The notes: generated by a model from the letters alone, not told the origin. A stretch of DNA of 64,000 nucleotides from UBA6398 sp963660485 (GCA_963660485.1 CAVKYH010000006.1:1-64000), one strand, 5' to 3'; counted from the first letter of the stretch, positions 8,390-18,075 are shown. Made by a program: numbers and translations.

Positions 8390-10378
8390 CTACCGCTTCG
8401 ACTGCGCCTGACACTTCATTCCCTCTTGCTGATATGCCGAAAAGGGAAAAGTAAGACAGGCTGTGCCGTCCATAGTTGGCTCGTTGGTGGAATAGTCGTG
8501 GGTGCTGTCGTGATAAACCCGGTCGCCGGGCTGAAATTCCTCGTAATTGTTTCCCCCTTCTGTGCTTATGCCCAAAAGACTGTTGAAGATAGTGGAATAA
8601 ACCGGCCCGTCAACCAATCCGCCAAGGGTGTTGCCGAGTTTGTATTTGATAATGAACGAATGGGGTTGGGTGGGGAAAACGCCGTGTTGCGGAAAACCTG
8701 CAATCATACTCACTCCCCACGGATTGCAACCGAGGAGCCAGTCGCGCAGAGCGCCTTCCATTTCTTCAAACTCCCTGTCGCCCGTGAGTTGGCGGTAGAG
8801 AATGCATTGGGTAAGCATTGCCGTGGTGAGATTGTTTGAGCACCAAATTCCGGGAATGCCGTAAAGAAATGGCGTGTGCCTTGCCTTTTCCCACGTGCGC
8901 ATTATTCCCGAGCGCAGATTGCGCACAAACTCCGCCGCAAGGTTTTTGCCGCCTTCTTTGGCAAGCAGATAATGCCCCATGTTCATGAACGGATACCATT
9001 GGTAGTGTCTCGCGCTGTCGGCTCCCATCCAAGGCGTTACGGGCTCGCGCCGCGCATATTCCACAGCCTCTTTCATATAGTTTTCGTCGCCCGTCTGATG
9101 AAACAGTTCCATTGCCGCCAGTTCCATGTCGTCAGTCCAGTTGTCTTCCTCGTAGATGTAGGGCGACAAAACCGATGCCGTTTGACACACACCGGGTTTC
9201 GCCTTTCCGGTGAGGTATGCCGCGCGGGCTTTCGCGCCTATCTTTGCGGCGAAATCGGGATAAAACGGCGCGAGAACCTTTGAGCCGAGGGCAAAGTCGG
9301 ACGCAAATTTCCCTGCCGTGCTTGCCACTCCCGTGGTGTTGTTTTTCAGTCCGTGTTTGCCGCGTTGTTGTGGTTCTCCCGAACAATACCAAACGGGACG
9401 ATAACTGCCTTTGCCCCACCCGTAATCGGCTTTGTCGTCATGAGGCAGGCGCATGCCTATATGATCGCGGTCGTCGGCTATCTGGTTGTACATCTCGCCC
9501 GGCGCAGGATTCATCTTGTCGAGCCAAAGAAGCCCCCAATAAATTTCATCTACGATATCGGGAATCCCGTTAGCGCCTGGAGTTCCATCGGCTCTATGAG
9601 TGTCGCCAAACGATGTTGGGTTTTGTATATACGCAAACATCATCTGGTAGATTGCATTTGCGGAGGTGGTGGTATATTGCAGGCAATCGGACGCGTCATG
9701 CCAACCGCCGCGCACATCGATGCGCGTGCTGTCTTTGCGGAGCGGTTTGCCGTCGGACGCAAGCCTTACACTGCCGTCGGGATTTATGGCATTGCAAAAA
9801 CCTACTACCATTCCGTCGTAAACATGACAACTGTCGCGCAAAAAAGGATTCCAGCCGCAGCGTTGTTGCCGCATATAGTTGAGCACAAAATCGGCTGCGC
9901 CGTTGTAAACATCGTTGGAAATTTTGAAGCTTGGGGAAGCGGAAAAACGAGGTCTGACATAATTTAAATTCCGGGCCACCAAATTTAAATTAGATGCGTC
10001 GGAGTTTTTACGAGATGCCTTGTATTTTTTTCGCTCTTTGTTTTCTTTCAGAAAAACCCTTATATAATATTGTCCTTGTGCTTGGAAATCACTGAAATTC
10101 AGGCGTGCCGTTGTTTTCATTCGCCCCATTTCGCCGGTTTCAACTATATATGGTTTGTGCGCCGTGCCTTGTTTTTTGTTTTTCCCGGTATAGACCGCTT
10201 TTTGCGTGGCAGCGTCAACGATTTCAAAGCGCACGATTTCGGCTTTTTCCTCGCTCATAAACACCGCCACCTTAGTTGCCGACGGCAGATAGCCGAGTAG
10301 GTTTATCCTAATCCACGAACCGGCACACGACATCTGAATTGCCATAGCCGAAAACAGTATGGTAAAAAAATATTTCAT
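8390..10378 (-). CDS. GH9 endoglucanase-like enzyme with in-frame repeat insertion
   Basis: A 662-residue secreted glycoside hydrolase family 9 protein acting on beta-glucans such as cellulose or xyloglucan; the exact substrate is open. Signal peptide about 1-19 (possible lipobox-like MSCAG). An immunoglobulin-like domain (CelD_N type) covers about 20-112. The (alpha/alpha)6 catalytic domain starts near 150 (SPSFKISNDVYNG); the conserved aspartates are in GGWHDASD (canonical DAGD) and the acid glutamate in STNEPTMDG. Between the two domains, residues about 116-143 (genomic 9950-10033) are encoded by a 4 x 21-bp modular array and read KASRKNS-DASNLNL-VARNLNY. The inserted segment keeps the frame open. 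The gene follows porW by 39 bp. Confidence 0.9.
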   Translation of the reverse strand: MKYFFTILFSAMAIQMSCAGSWIRINLLGYLPSATKVAVFMSEEKAEIVRFEIVDAATQKAVYTGKNKKQGTAHKPYIVETGEMGRMKTTARLNFSDFQAQGQYYIRVFLKENKERKKYKASRKNSDASNLNLVARNLNYVRPRFSASPSFKISNDVYNGAADFVLNYMRQQRCGWNPFLRDSCHVYDGMVVGFCNAINPDGSVRLASDGKPLRKDSTRIDVRGGWHDASDCLQYTTTSANAIYQMMFAYIQNPTSFGDTHRADGTPGANGIPDIVDEIYWGLLWLDKMNPAPGEMYNQIADDRDHIGMRLPHDDKADYGWGKGSYRPVWYCSGEPQQRGKHGLKNNTTGVASTAGKFASDFALGSKVLAPFYPDFAAKIGAKARAAYLTGKAKPGVCQTASVLSPYIYEEDNWTDDMELAAMELFHQTGDENYMKEAVEYARREPVTPWMGADSARHYQWYPFMNMGHYLLAKEGGKNLAAEFVRNLRSGIMRTWEKARHTPFLYGIPGIWCSNNLTTAMLTQCILYRQLTGDREFEEMEGALRDWLLGCNPWGVSMIAGFPQHGVFPTQPHSFIIKYKLGNTLGGLVDGPVYSTIFNSLLGISTEGGNNYEEFQPGDRVYHDSTHDYSTNEPTMDGTACLTFPFSAYQQEGMKCQAQSKR
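9950..10033. repeat. 21-bp modular array 5, inside the GH9 gene (E/F-A-B'-D')
   Basis: Exactly four units: 9950-9970 (hybrid AGGTCTGACAT), 9971-9991 (A), 9992-10012 (B') and 10013-10033 (D'). At 84 bp it equals 28 codons and is the only array of the window lying within a gene. In the coding direction three consecutive units give heptapeptides of similar composition. It falls at the linker between the Ig-like and catalytic domains. Confidence 0.92.
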
Positions 10379-10417
10379 GGTGAAGTTTTTTTAAGACGCT
10401 TGCCTTTCCCGCGCAGA

Positions 10418-13408
10418 CTATTGTATGTCATACCATTCCGAGTCGTCATCGTCCTGGTTGTCGTTGTCGGGATAAGTATTCTCGTCATCGTTTTGCTGCT
10501 CTGCGTTCTCGTCGTCATCATTTGCGTTGGAGGGCAAATCATCTTCCGACTGATATATGTCAACCTGCTTGTCGAGCTGAAGTTCTGGCTTAATCTTCAA
10601 CGGAGCAAAGGTCTTGTCGTAGAATTTCAAGTAATCGGCAATGCTTATGTCCACTCCAAGTTTTTCCATATTGGCTTTTGATATCACGATGAGCTTTGCG
10701 TGGGCAAGATGTACGCGCATTGGTTTTTCGTTGTAGAGCAACTGTGCGTAGGAGTGCGCTTCGTCGAAACTATTGAAGCCTTTCACAATCATTTCGCCGA
10801 GACCTTCCTGCACCGTTTGTTCCATTTCGAAATTACGAACTGCGAAATTAGTGAAATTATACCGCGCCACGTCGTAAAGCAATTGGTTCTCGTCGACCGA
10901 ATCTACGGGATAGGCAATAATTACATTGAAATCGGTGTTGCGTTCCGGCGAAAGTTGTTTTGCAAGTTCTATGGAATCGAGCACAGCTGCGTCGCCTTTG
11001 CTACGACGTGTCCAGAGAGAGCCGAGATCATAGACGCCGGAGCCCGGAACACGCCCTTCTTTCAAACCTTTGAGCATCGACTGCGCAAGAGGAGTGATTT
11101 CGTTTTGAGGATAATCCTTCACAACTTTTTCCAAACGCTCGCGGAACACATCGCGCCGCCCCTCGCCCAAATTTGAAAGCGCATCGAGGAAAAGGAACTT
11201 GGCGCGGTTTTCACCTTCGGGGTAACGTTCCTGCGAAACCTTGGCATTCTTCAAAACTTCTCCCGTGTTGCCGCTGCGGAAAGCGTTGTAGGTGGCAGCA
11301 TATAGCGAATCCTCCATTTGTTTGCCGTATTTCGCGTCGAATTCAAAGTTCGGATCCGTAATCATCTTTGTCATCTTGTCGTCGGCATACTTTTGCACGA
11401 GCGCGTTCTTGTACAGCTGTGCAAGATCGTCGTGTCCCATTTGCGATTCGAGCAGGAACAGTTGATACAATACGTCGTTCATTTTTTCGTATTCCGGATA
11501 ATCGGTGTAAACGCGCGTGAGAGTTTTTTCGGCAAGCGGCAGATTGTTCAGTTTATCTTTCTCAATTACTCCCGCCGCGTGCAGATTTTCCATAATCTTC
11601 TTGTTGCTTTCTGCAATTTGTTCGGGCGTGGAGGGAAGTTGTTTGAGATAATATTCGCGTGTCAGCTTTTCGTTGTCATTGTCTTTGTCGGCTTTTTTCT
11701 CTTTCTTGTCGTCTTTTTTCGCCGAAGCCGTATCGTTTGCCGCCTGTGCCTTGGAATCCACGGAATCCTTGTTTGCCACCGGTTTTTCGGCGGTTTCTTC
11801 GTCGCCCTCTCCCATGTCGTTTGGCGTAGAAAGCCCCTTGTCCGAACGGCGCCAGTTGTCAGCCAACTCACGTTCGCCCCATTGCCGCGCAAAAGCCTCC
11901 TTGCCGCTTGTTACTGCCTGCGGATTGTAAAAATACCAGGCTTTGCCGTCGCTTTGTTGGGTTTGTTGGGTTGTAGTTGAGGTATCGTTTTTTTTGTCTT
12001 GGTTCGACTGGTTTCTAACGCCCGTAGCGCCTTTATTTCCTGCGGCAGCGGCTTTTTTACGTTCCTCGCGCAGGCGTTTTTTCTCCATTTCGATTGCCTG
12101 GTCAAAGACTTTGTTTTGCTCCGTTGCCGGCATTTTTGCAAGAGCCTGCACACTGTCTTGCGCATATACCACGGCGGTATGCGGTTCTAGCTCTGAGATT
12201 ATTTTGCTGCGCGTCTGTATGCTGTCGTAGTCCTTTCTTTCTTTGCTAATCATGCCGAGGGCTTTGCTGTAGCAGCGTTTGGCCGACGTGAAATCGTTGC
12301 GCGAATAATAGATGCTCGCGAGTTTCAAAAGCAGTGCGCCCTTCTCCACTCCGCTCCGCGTGGATTTTGAAACACCTTTCTCATAGGCTTCCACGGCTTT
12401 GTTGGTATCGTTTTGTGCAAGGAGAATGTTTCCGATTGCATAGTATATTTGGTCGCAATACTTCACGTTTTTCGATTTCTTGGCCATGCGGTTGAGGCGC
12501 GAAAGCATTGCCTTGCTTTTTCCTTTGCTCACAACTTCGGCTTGAAGCACACGGGCGTTGAGCTGTACTTCATAGGGCGGACTTTGTCGCACTACTTTCG
12601 AAAGGGACTTGTAGGCGAGTTTACGGTCGCCCTCAAGGTTGTAAATCTGTGCGAGAAGGAAATACAGTCGTGCCTTTGCCACTGCTCCTTTTGCGTGGCT
12701 GGCCATATCTTTTATGTAAGGCAACGCCTCTTTGTATTTCTGCTGGCGCGCATAATAGTCGGCATACGAAGCATTCAGGGCGTGGCGCGCCGAATGGGGC
12801 ACACTGTCGCGTCCTATCTTGTTGCGGAAAATATCCTCGGCGTCGTAAAACCAATTGAGTTCGGAATAGCAGGTTGCAAGCCAGGCGCGGCTTTCGGCAA
12901 GTACGTCGGGCTCTGCCGCATATAGCCTGTTGATGTACGAGAATGTAGATGCCGCTTCAACGAATTCGCCTTTGTGGAATTGCGAAATGCCCATAAGCAT
13001 CCATGCGTTCTTCAAAAACGGGTTGTATTCTCTTTTGGCGAGTTTTTGCTTTTGTTTCGGAGTGCGTTTGCGGGCGCGGTTTACTTTGGGCTTGCGTTTT
13101 ATTGAATGGTTCTTGATTGCTTTTTCGCATTTCTCTATTGCCGTATTGAAATTGCTCTTTCCCAATTCGGCTGTGCTCTTGTTGCTCACCGCGAAAACGG
13201 GCAACATTTCGGTGTAGTTGTCTTTGTTTCCTTGGTTCTGCGCCAGAATACCCTCTTTGTAGGCTTCGTGTCCGTTGAAATAGGTATTGTATCTTGCGGT
13301 AAACGAATGATAGAAACGCGTCATGGGCGTATTTTGGCTCGTGGTGCACGAAGCCAGCAATCCCACGGCCATTATTACCGTATATATATATAATGCGTAG
13401 CGTTTCAC
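10418..13408 (-). CDS. porW: type IX secretion lipoprotein PorW/SprE (TPR protein)
   Basis: A lipoprotein of about 996 residues related to PorW of Porphyromonas gingivalis and SprE of gliding Flavobacteriia, needed for type IX secretion across the outer membrane. From GTG 13408 it starts MKRYALYIYTVIM and has a lipobox GLLASC; an upstream ATG at 13519 would bury this signal. TPR-like helical repeats fill the N-terminal half (STFSYINRLY, DAEDIFRNK). A low-complexity charged stretch precedes the family hallmark AWYFYNPQAV...RQWGERELADNWRR, and the C-terminus is an acidic tail of D, N and E. PorX at 42879 supports a functional type IX system. Confidence 0.88.
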   Translation of the reverse strand: MKRYALYIYTVIMAVGLLASCTTSQNTPMTRFYHSFTARYNTYFNGHEAYKEGILAQNQGNKDNYTEMLPVFAVSNKSTAELGKSNFNTAIEKCEKAIKNHSIKRKPKVNRARKRTPKQKQKLAKREYNPFLKNAWMLMGISQFHKGEFVEAASTFSYINRLYAAEPDVLAESRAWLATCYSELNWFYDAEDIFRNKIGRDSVPHSARHALNASYADYYARQQKYKEALPYIKDMASHAKGAVAKARLYFLLAQIYNLEGDRKLAYKSLSKVVRQSPPYEVQLNARVLQAEVVSKGKSKAMLSRLNRMAKKSKNVKYCDQIYYAIGNILLAQNDTNKAVEAYEKGVSKSTRSGVEKGALLLKLASIYYSRNDFTSAKRCYSKALGMISKERKDYDSIQTRSKIISELEPHTAVVYAQDSVQALAKMPATEQNKVFDQAIEMEKKRLREERKKAAAAGNKGATGVRNQSNQDKKNDTSTTTQQTQQSDGKAWYFYNPQAVTSGKEAFARQWGERELADNWRRSDKGLSTPNDMGEGDEETAEKPVANKDSVDSKAQAANDTASAKKDDKKEKKADKDNDNEKLTREYYLKQLPSTPEQIAESNKKIMENLHAAGVIEKDKLNNLPLAEKTLTRVYTDYPEYEKMNDVLYQLFLLESQMGHDDLAQLYKNALVQKYADDKMTKMITDPNFEFDAKYGKQMEDSLYAATYNAFRSGNTGEVLKNAKVSQERYPEGENRAKFLFLDALSNLGEGRRDVFRERLEKVVKDYPQNEITPLAQSMLKGLKEGRVPGSGVYDLGSLWTRRSKGDAAVLDSIELAKQLSPERNTDFNVIIAYPVDSVDENQLLYDVARYNFTNFAVRNFEMEQTVQEGLGEMIVKGFNSFDEAHSYAQLLYNEKPMRVHLAHAKLIVISKANMEKLGVDISIADYLKFYDKTFAPLKIKPELQLDKQVDIYQSEDDLPSNANDDDENAEQQNDDENTYPDNDNQDDDDSEWYDIQ

Positions 13409-13558
13409 TTTATATCGGTTGCATTGAGCCGCATCTGCGACAAGACACAATTTATTTTCTAACGCCTGCATGCCGCCGATTATTGCATTGCGCCCCATAT
13501 TTTTTAAGTTTGAGCGCATACTTTCAGCCGCATTCCAGGTGCTGAAAAAAGGGCATTT

Positions 13559-13657
13559 GATATCGTTTTTACGAGGTCAGACCTAATTTAAATTCCGGGC
13601 CACCAAATTTAAATTAGATGGCCCGGAGTTTTTGCGAGATGCCGTGTAGTTTTTCCG
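13559..13657. repeat. 21-bp modular array 6 (E-A-hybrid-D')
   Basis: Units: E at 13574-13594, A at 13595-13615, a hybrid arm AGATGGCCCGG (B'/C' left half, A' right half) at 13616-13636 and a D'-like unit AGATGCCGTGT at 13637-13657; a spacer-like TATCGTTTTTACG precedes. It lies in the gap of about 490 bp between the divergent porW and GH27 genes; the remaining part is AT-rich and shows no further gene. Confidence 0.87.
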
Positions 13658-13900
13658 CATAGGCAAACGAGTGTTGTTTCTTGGGATTTCAATTTGTATT
13701 TCAAGCCGTTACGCAATTATTTCGGAGCATTCCGCATTTCCGCAGAAAGACGGGCTGCAAACGGCAACGTTTTCCAGTTTTTCAACGCCCATTATATCCG
13801 ATATAAAGTTGGGCTTTTTAATTTTATTGACAAACGAAGCCTTGAAATCAACTATTTTTATTTTCTTTGCAAAGCATAACTTACAAAAACCTACAACCAT

Positions 13901-16108
13901 ATGAAGAAAACATTCCTTGCAGCTTCGTTTTTCATGGCTTGGGGCATCTGCGCCAACGCACAGATAACCGTTGACAACGTGAAAATGAAACTTGGCGACA
14001 ACGCAGAGTGGAAAAATCCCGCCCTGAACGACAACGATTGGAAAGCAACGGCGTTTGACCGCACTGACCTTAGAAAAGACGACACCTATGCTTGGTATAG
14101 AATAAGATTTACGCTCCCGAAATCCCTGCTTAGTTCGTCCGACCTAAAAGAATATGTGAGATTCTACCTCGGGAAATTCGACGATGTGGACGAAACTTAT
14201 CTCAACGGCACACTTATCGGCAAAATGGGGCGTATGGTCAACGACCCCAAAGGATATGAGAGCGCCTGGGACGTGGAGCGCGTTTACGATGTGCCGACAT
14301 CGAGCAAATTGCTCAAATGGGACGAGGAAAATGTGATAGCCGTGAGAGTTTTCAACAAGAGCGGCGACGGCGGCATGACCAATGGTCCTGTCAAGGTGCT
14401 TGTGCCGAGTCTTATCGACTGTATGAGTTTTTCCGTAGGACACTCCACTGTGAAAGGCAAGGAATATTGCACCGTTGAAATGGGCAACAGCGCAAAAACA
14501 GCCCAGAAAGGAAAACTCTTTATCGTGAAGAAAGATATCGAAAACGGCAATACGATAAGCAGCATAGAGCAAAATGTGAACGTGAAAGGCAAGAGCTCGC
14601 GAACAATCAGCCTGCCCGTAAACGACAAGGCCATGGCGCGCTACCAGATAACCTATCAAGACAACGCAACAGGACGTACTCTTTCGGGCAAATACATTCC
14701 GCGATATATTCTAACGCCCGAAACTCCCGAGAAACCGGTTATAAATGCAGCTATGCGCTTTGGCGTGCGCCCAGGCTCGCCTATCATTTACCGCATACCC
14801 GTTTCAGGCGTGCGCCCAATGAAGTTTGAAGTAACAAAACTGCCTGACGGAGTGAAACTCGACCGCGAAAACGGAATATTGTCGGGCAGCTTGCAGTCGA
14901 GAGGCGAATACACCATGACCATAAAGGCCGAAAACGCAAAGGGAAGCGCCGAAAAACAATTCACAATTGTTGTGGGCGACAAGATAGCGCTTACTCCTCC
15001 TATGGGCTGGAACAGCTGGAATTGCTGGGGGCTTAGCGTTTCGCAGGAAAAGGTGATTTCTTCGGCGCAGGCCATACTTGACAAAGGGCTTGCCGATTAT
15101 GGTTATTCCTATATCAACGTTGACGACGCCTGGGAATCGGCAAAACGAAACGACGACGGCACAATTGGCACCAACGACAAGTTTCCCGACATGAAAGGTC
15201 TGGGCGACTGGCTTCATTCCCACGGTTTCAAATTCGGTATATACTCTTCGCCGGGCCACATAACCTGCGGAGGATATCTTGGCTCCATTGACCACGAAAA
15301 ACAAGACGCCGAAACCTACAACAAATGGGGAGTGGATTATCTGAAATACGACTGGTGTGGATATTCCAAGCGTTATGCTGAAGAAGGAGACCATACAACG
15401 CCGGCATTTATAAAGCCCTACCTTAAAATGCAATACTATCTGCGCCAACAGCCACGCGACATATTTTATAGCCTTTGCCAGTATGGTATGGCCGATGTTT
15501 GGCGTTGGGGAGAATTCGTGGACGCAAATTCATGGAGAACCACAGGTGATATCACCGATACCTGGGAATCGATGTACGACATAGGTTTCCGTCGCCAAAA
15601 AGACCTTTATCCTTACGCACAGCCGGGACATTGGAACGACCCCGACATGCTTATTGTGGGCAAGGTGGGCTGGAGTGCAAACCTTCGCGATTCACGTTTG
15701 ACTGTCGACGAACAATACACGCATATAAGCCTTTGGTCTTTGCTCGCCTCCAATCTTCTTATCGGTTGCGACGTAGCACAGATGGACGAGTTCACAAAAC
15801 GTTTGCTTTGCAACAACGAAGTTATCGCCGTGAACCAAGATATTCTCGGCAAACAGGCTAAGCAGGAAGTTGTTGACAGAGATATTCAAATCTGGAAGCG
15901 TGAACTTCACGACGGGAGCTATGCTGTGGGAATTTTCAACGTAGGCAATGAGGACGTGAACGTGGATCTTGCAAAATATTTCTCAAAACTCGGCATCAAG
16001 AGCCTTAAGAGCGTGCGCGATCTTTGGAGACAAAAAGACCTTAGCACGTCAGACGTGAAATACTACCTGCCGTCGCACGGCGTGAAATACATAAAGGTTA
16101 CTTATTAA
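13901..16108 (+). CDS. GH27 alpha-galactosidase-type enzyme
   Basis: A secreted 735-residue enzyme of glycoside hydrolase family 27 (alpha-galactosidase; beta-L-arabinopyranosidase is the main alternative). Signal peptide about 1-21 (ICANAQ). The N-terminal beta-sandwich (about 25-170, jelly-roll, with RIRFTLPKSLL) resembles galactose-binding domains; a putative Ig domain lies at about 290-355 (LPDGVKLDRENGILSG). The catalytic barrel begins at about 363 (LTPPMGWNSWN). The nucleophile is D484 in YLKYDWC and the acid/base is about D550 in TTGDITDTW. A C-terminal beta domain follows. It is monocistronic, with a terminator at 16126-16162. Confidence 0.94.
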   Translation: MKKTFLAASFFMAWGICANAQITVDNVKMKLGDNAEWKNPALNDNDWKATAFDRTDLRKDDTYAWYRIRFTLPKSLLSSSDLKEYVRFYLGKFDDVDETYLNGTLIGKMGRMVNDPKGYESAWDVERVYDVPTSSKLLKWDEENVIAVRVFNKSGDGGMTNGPVKVLVPSLIDCMSFSVGHSTVKGKEYCTVEMGNSAKTAQKGKLFIVKKDIENGNTISSIEQNVNVKGKSSRTISLPVNDKAMARYQITYQDNATGRTLSGKYIPRYILTPETPEKPVINAAMRFGVRPGSPIIYRIPVSGVRPMKFEVTKLPDGVKLDRENGILSGSLQSRGEYTMTIKAENAKGSAEKQFTIVVGDKIALTPPMGWNSWNCWGLSVSQEKVISSAQAILDKGLADYGYSYINVDDAWESAKRNDDGTIGTNDKFPDMKGLGDWLHSHGFKFGIYSSPGHITCGGYLGSIDHEKQDAETYNKWGVDYLKYDWCGYSKRYAEEGDHTTPAFIKPYLKMQYYLRQQPRDIFYSLCQYGMADVWRWGEFVDANSWRTTGDITDTWESMYDIGFRRQKDLYPYAQPGHWNDPDMLIVGKVGWSANLRDSRLTVDEQYTHISLWSLLASNLLIGCDVAQMDEFTKRLLCNNEVIAVNQDILGKQAKQEVVDRDIQIWKRELHDGSYAVGIFNVGNEDVNVDLAKYFSKLGIKSLKSVRDLWRQKDLSTSDVKYYLPSHGVKYIKVTY

Positions 16109-16125
16109 CCTTTGCCAAACAACTG

Positions 16126-16162
16126 AAATACCGGGCTTTGAAATCAAAGTCCGGTATTTTTT
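16126..16162 (+). terminator. terminator after GH27 gene
   Basis: Stem AATACCGGGCTTTGA with TCAAAGTCCGGTATT and a following TTTT run, 18 bp after the GH27 stop codon. Confidence 0.85.
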
Positions 16163-16177
16163 CGCCCACCTCCTTTT

Positions 16178-16275
16178 TCGCAAAAAACTCCGACGCATCT
16201 AATTTAAATTAGATGCGTCGGAATTTAAATTTGGTGGCCCGGAGTTTTTACAAGATGCCTTGTCTGAAAAACGGT
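16178..16275. repeat. 21-bp modular array 7 (B-B'-A'-D')
   Basis: Units B at 16190-16210, B' at 16211-16231, A' at 16232-16252 and D'-like at 16253-16273. The B/B' junction creates a perfect 34-bp palindrome at 16189-16222. The array is between the converging GH27 and PurF-like genes, 16 bp from the PurF-like stop codon. Confidence 0.9.
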
Positions 16276-16290
16276 GTCAAATCTTGTATT

Positions 16291-17700
16291 TCAAAAGTGG
16301 CTTGAACCGTCGAAACAATGCGTGCAAATCTGGCATTTGGGCAGTCCTATCGCCTTCACAAGGTTTTCCACCGTATTGAAACGCAATGTGGTGAGCCCGA
16401 GTTTCTGTCTTATTATTTCCACCATGCGGTTGTATTGCGGCGAACCGGTTGTGGCGTAAGCTTCAAGGTTTTTGTTCATATCTCCCTCCTCTTCCTGAAT
16501 TATTCGGCGCGTAATAAGTTCGAGATCGCTGCGTGAAGAGGTGAATCCTATATAGTTGCAGCCGTAAACAAGTGGGGGGCAGGAAATCCTTACATGGGCT
16601 TCGCGAATGCCGCAATCGTAGAGCATTTTCACATTGTCGCGCAACTGTGTGCCGCGCACAATTGAGTCGTCGCAGAAAAGCACGCTCTTGCCTTTCAGAA
16701 TGGCTGCATTTGGTATCAGTTTCATTTTTGCCACAAATTCGCGGCGCGACTGGTTGCTCGGGGTGAAACTTCGCGGCCACGTGGGGGTATATTTCGAAAT
16801 CGCCCTCTTGTATGGTTTGCCCATTCCGGCAGCATATCCGTATGCCATGCCTACTCCCGAGTCGGGAATGCCGCATACGCAGTCCACATCGGTATCATCT
16901 TCTTTTCCCATGGTCTCGCCGCAGGTAAATCTCACCTTCTCAACGTTTATATCTTCGTAGGAAGACGTAGGAAAGCCGTAGTAAACCCAAAGAAATGAGC
17001 AAATCTGCATTTTTTCGTTGGGCTTGCGCAACTGTTCCACGCTTTCGGCCGTGATGCTCACAATTTCGCCCGGCCCGATATTGCGCACTTCGGCGTAGCC
17101 AAGGTTTGGAAACGCGGTGGTCTCGCTTGCCACGGCATACGCGCCGTCTTTCTTTCCAAGCACAATGGGCGTGCGTCCCAGTTTGTCGCGTGCCGCAATT
17201 ATTTTGCCCTCGTCGGTGAGCAACAGCATGGAGCACGAGCCTTTCACCTTGCGGTAAACGTTTTCTATGCCCTCTGTAATTGTCTTGCCCTGCACTATAA
17301 GCAATGCCACAAGCTCTGTCTGGTTGGTCTTGCCCGAGGAAAGCTCTGCAAAATGCTGCTTGTTTTCCAGCATCTCGCTTTCCAGCTCGTCGATATTGGT
17401 AATCTTAGCCACCGTAACGATAGCAAACTTTCCGAGGTGAGAGTTTATCACAATTGGCTGCGCATCGCTGTCGCTGATAACGCCAATGCCTGCGTTTCCG
17501 CCGAATTTGTCGAGTTCGTCCTCGAATTTGCTTCTGAAATATGCGTTTTCAAGATTGTGTATGCTTCGCTGAAAACCTGTTTCTTTGGTAAAAGTAGCCA
17601 TTCCGGCGCGACGTGTGCCGAGATGGGTGTGATAGTCTGTGCCGTAGAACAAATCGTTTACGCACGGACACATAGATACTGTTCCGAAAAATCCTCCCAT
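16291..17700 (-). CDS. PurF-like amidophosphoribosyltransferase lacking the N-terminal Cys
   Basis: A 469-residue relative of glutamine phosphoribosylpyrophosphate amidotransferase, with an N-terminal Ntn-glutaminase fold (GTDYHTHLGTRRAGMAT) and a C-terminal phosphoribosyltransferase domain holding the PRPP loop LFCDDSIVRGTQ. True PurF begins MCGI, with Cys exposed as nucleophile; here the N-terminus is MGGFFGTVS, so glutamine-dependent ammonia release by that residue is not possible. A C-terminal CQICTHC cluster may bind metal. It may be a paralogue with another donor or role; I know of similarly annotated proteins in Bacteroidales but not of a proven function. It stands alone, far from other purine genes. 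Confidence 0.8.
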   Translation of the reverse strand: MGGFFGTVSMCPCVNDLFYGTDYHTHLGTRRAGMATFTKETGFQRSIHNLENAYFRSKFEDELDKFGGNAGIGVISDSDAQPIVINSHLGKFAIVTVAKITNIDELESEMLENKQHFAELSSGKTNQTELVALLIVQGKTITEGIENVYRKVKGSCSMLLLTDEGKIIAARDKLGRTPIVLGKKDGAYAVASETTAFPNLGYAEVRNIGPGEIVSITAESVEQLRKPNEKMQICSFLWVYYGFPTSSYEDINVEKVRFTCGETMGKEDDTDVDCVCGIPDSGVGMAYGYAAGMGKPYKRAISKYTPTWPRSFTPSNQSRREFVAKMKLIPNAAILKGKSVLFCDDSIVRGTQLRDNVKMLYDCGIREAHVRISCPPLVYGCNYIGFTSSRSDLELITRRIIQEEEGDMNKNLEAYATTGSPQYNRMVEIIRQKLGLTTLRFNTVENLVKAIGLPKCQICTHCFDGSSHF

Positions 17701-17934
17701 AAATTTCTGGTTATAATAATGGTGTAAATGTCAGCAAAATTAAAAAAATCCCTAATATTCCGGGCGCATTGCATATATATTATCGCACATCTGCCTCGCC
17801 CTACAATGCAAAATGCAACGAACCTCGCCCGAAACCGATGCTTTCCCGATATTACGGCATTGGTTTTCCGTTTGTTTTCGCGCCGTTTCTCCCCCACTCC
17901 GTCCGGTTGAATTCGAGCCATGCAGCATGTAGAA

Positions 17935-18075
17935 AAAACGGCATCTGAGGGCGAAAAAAACTACATCGGACATCGGAAAAACTCCGACGCATCTAATTTA
18001 AATTTGGTGGCCCGGAATTTAAATTAGATGCCTTGGAATTTTTACAAGATGCGCATGCCGTAAAAACGATATTTT
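17935..18075. repeat. 21-bp modular array 8 (F-like-B-A'-C')
   Basis: Units: F-like ACATCGGACAT at 17963-17983, B at 17984-18004, A' at 18005-18025, C' at 18026-18046, then a 22-bp degenerate unit at 18047-18068. It occupies the middle of the 570-bp gap between the PurF-like start and the PBP stop. No gene is visible in the rest of that gap, only a PBP terminator at 18213-18246. Confidence 0.87.
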
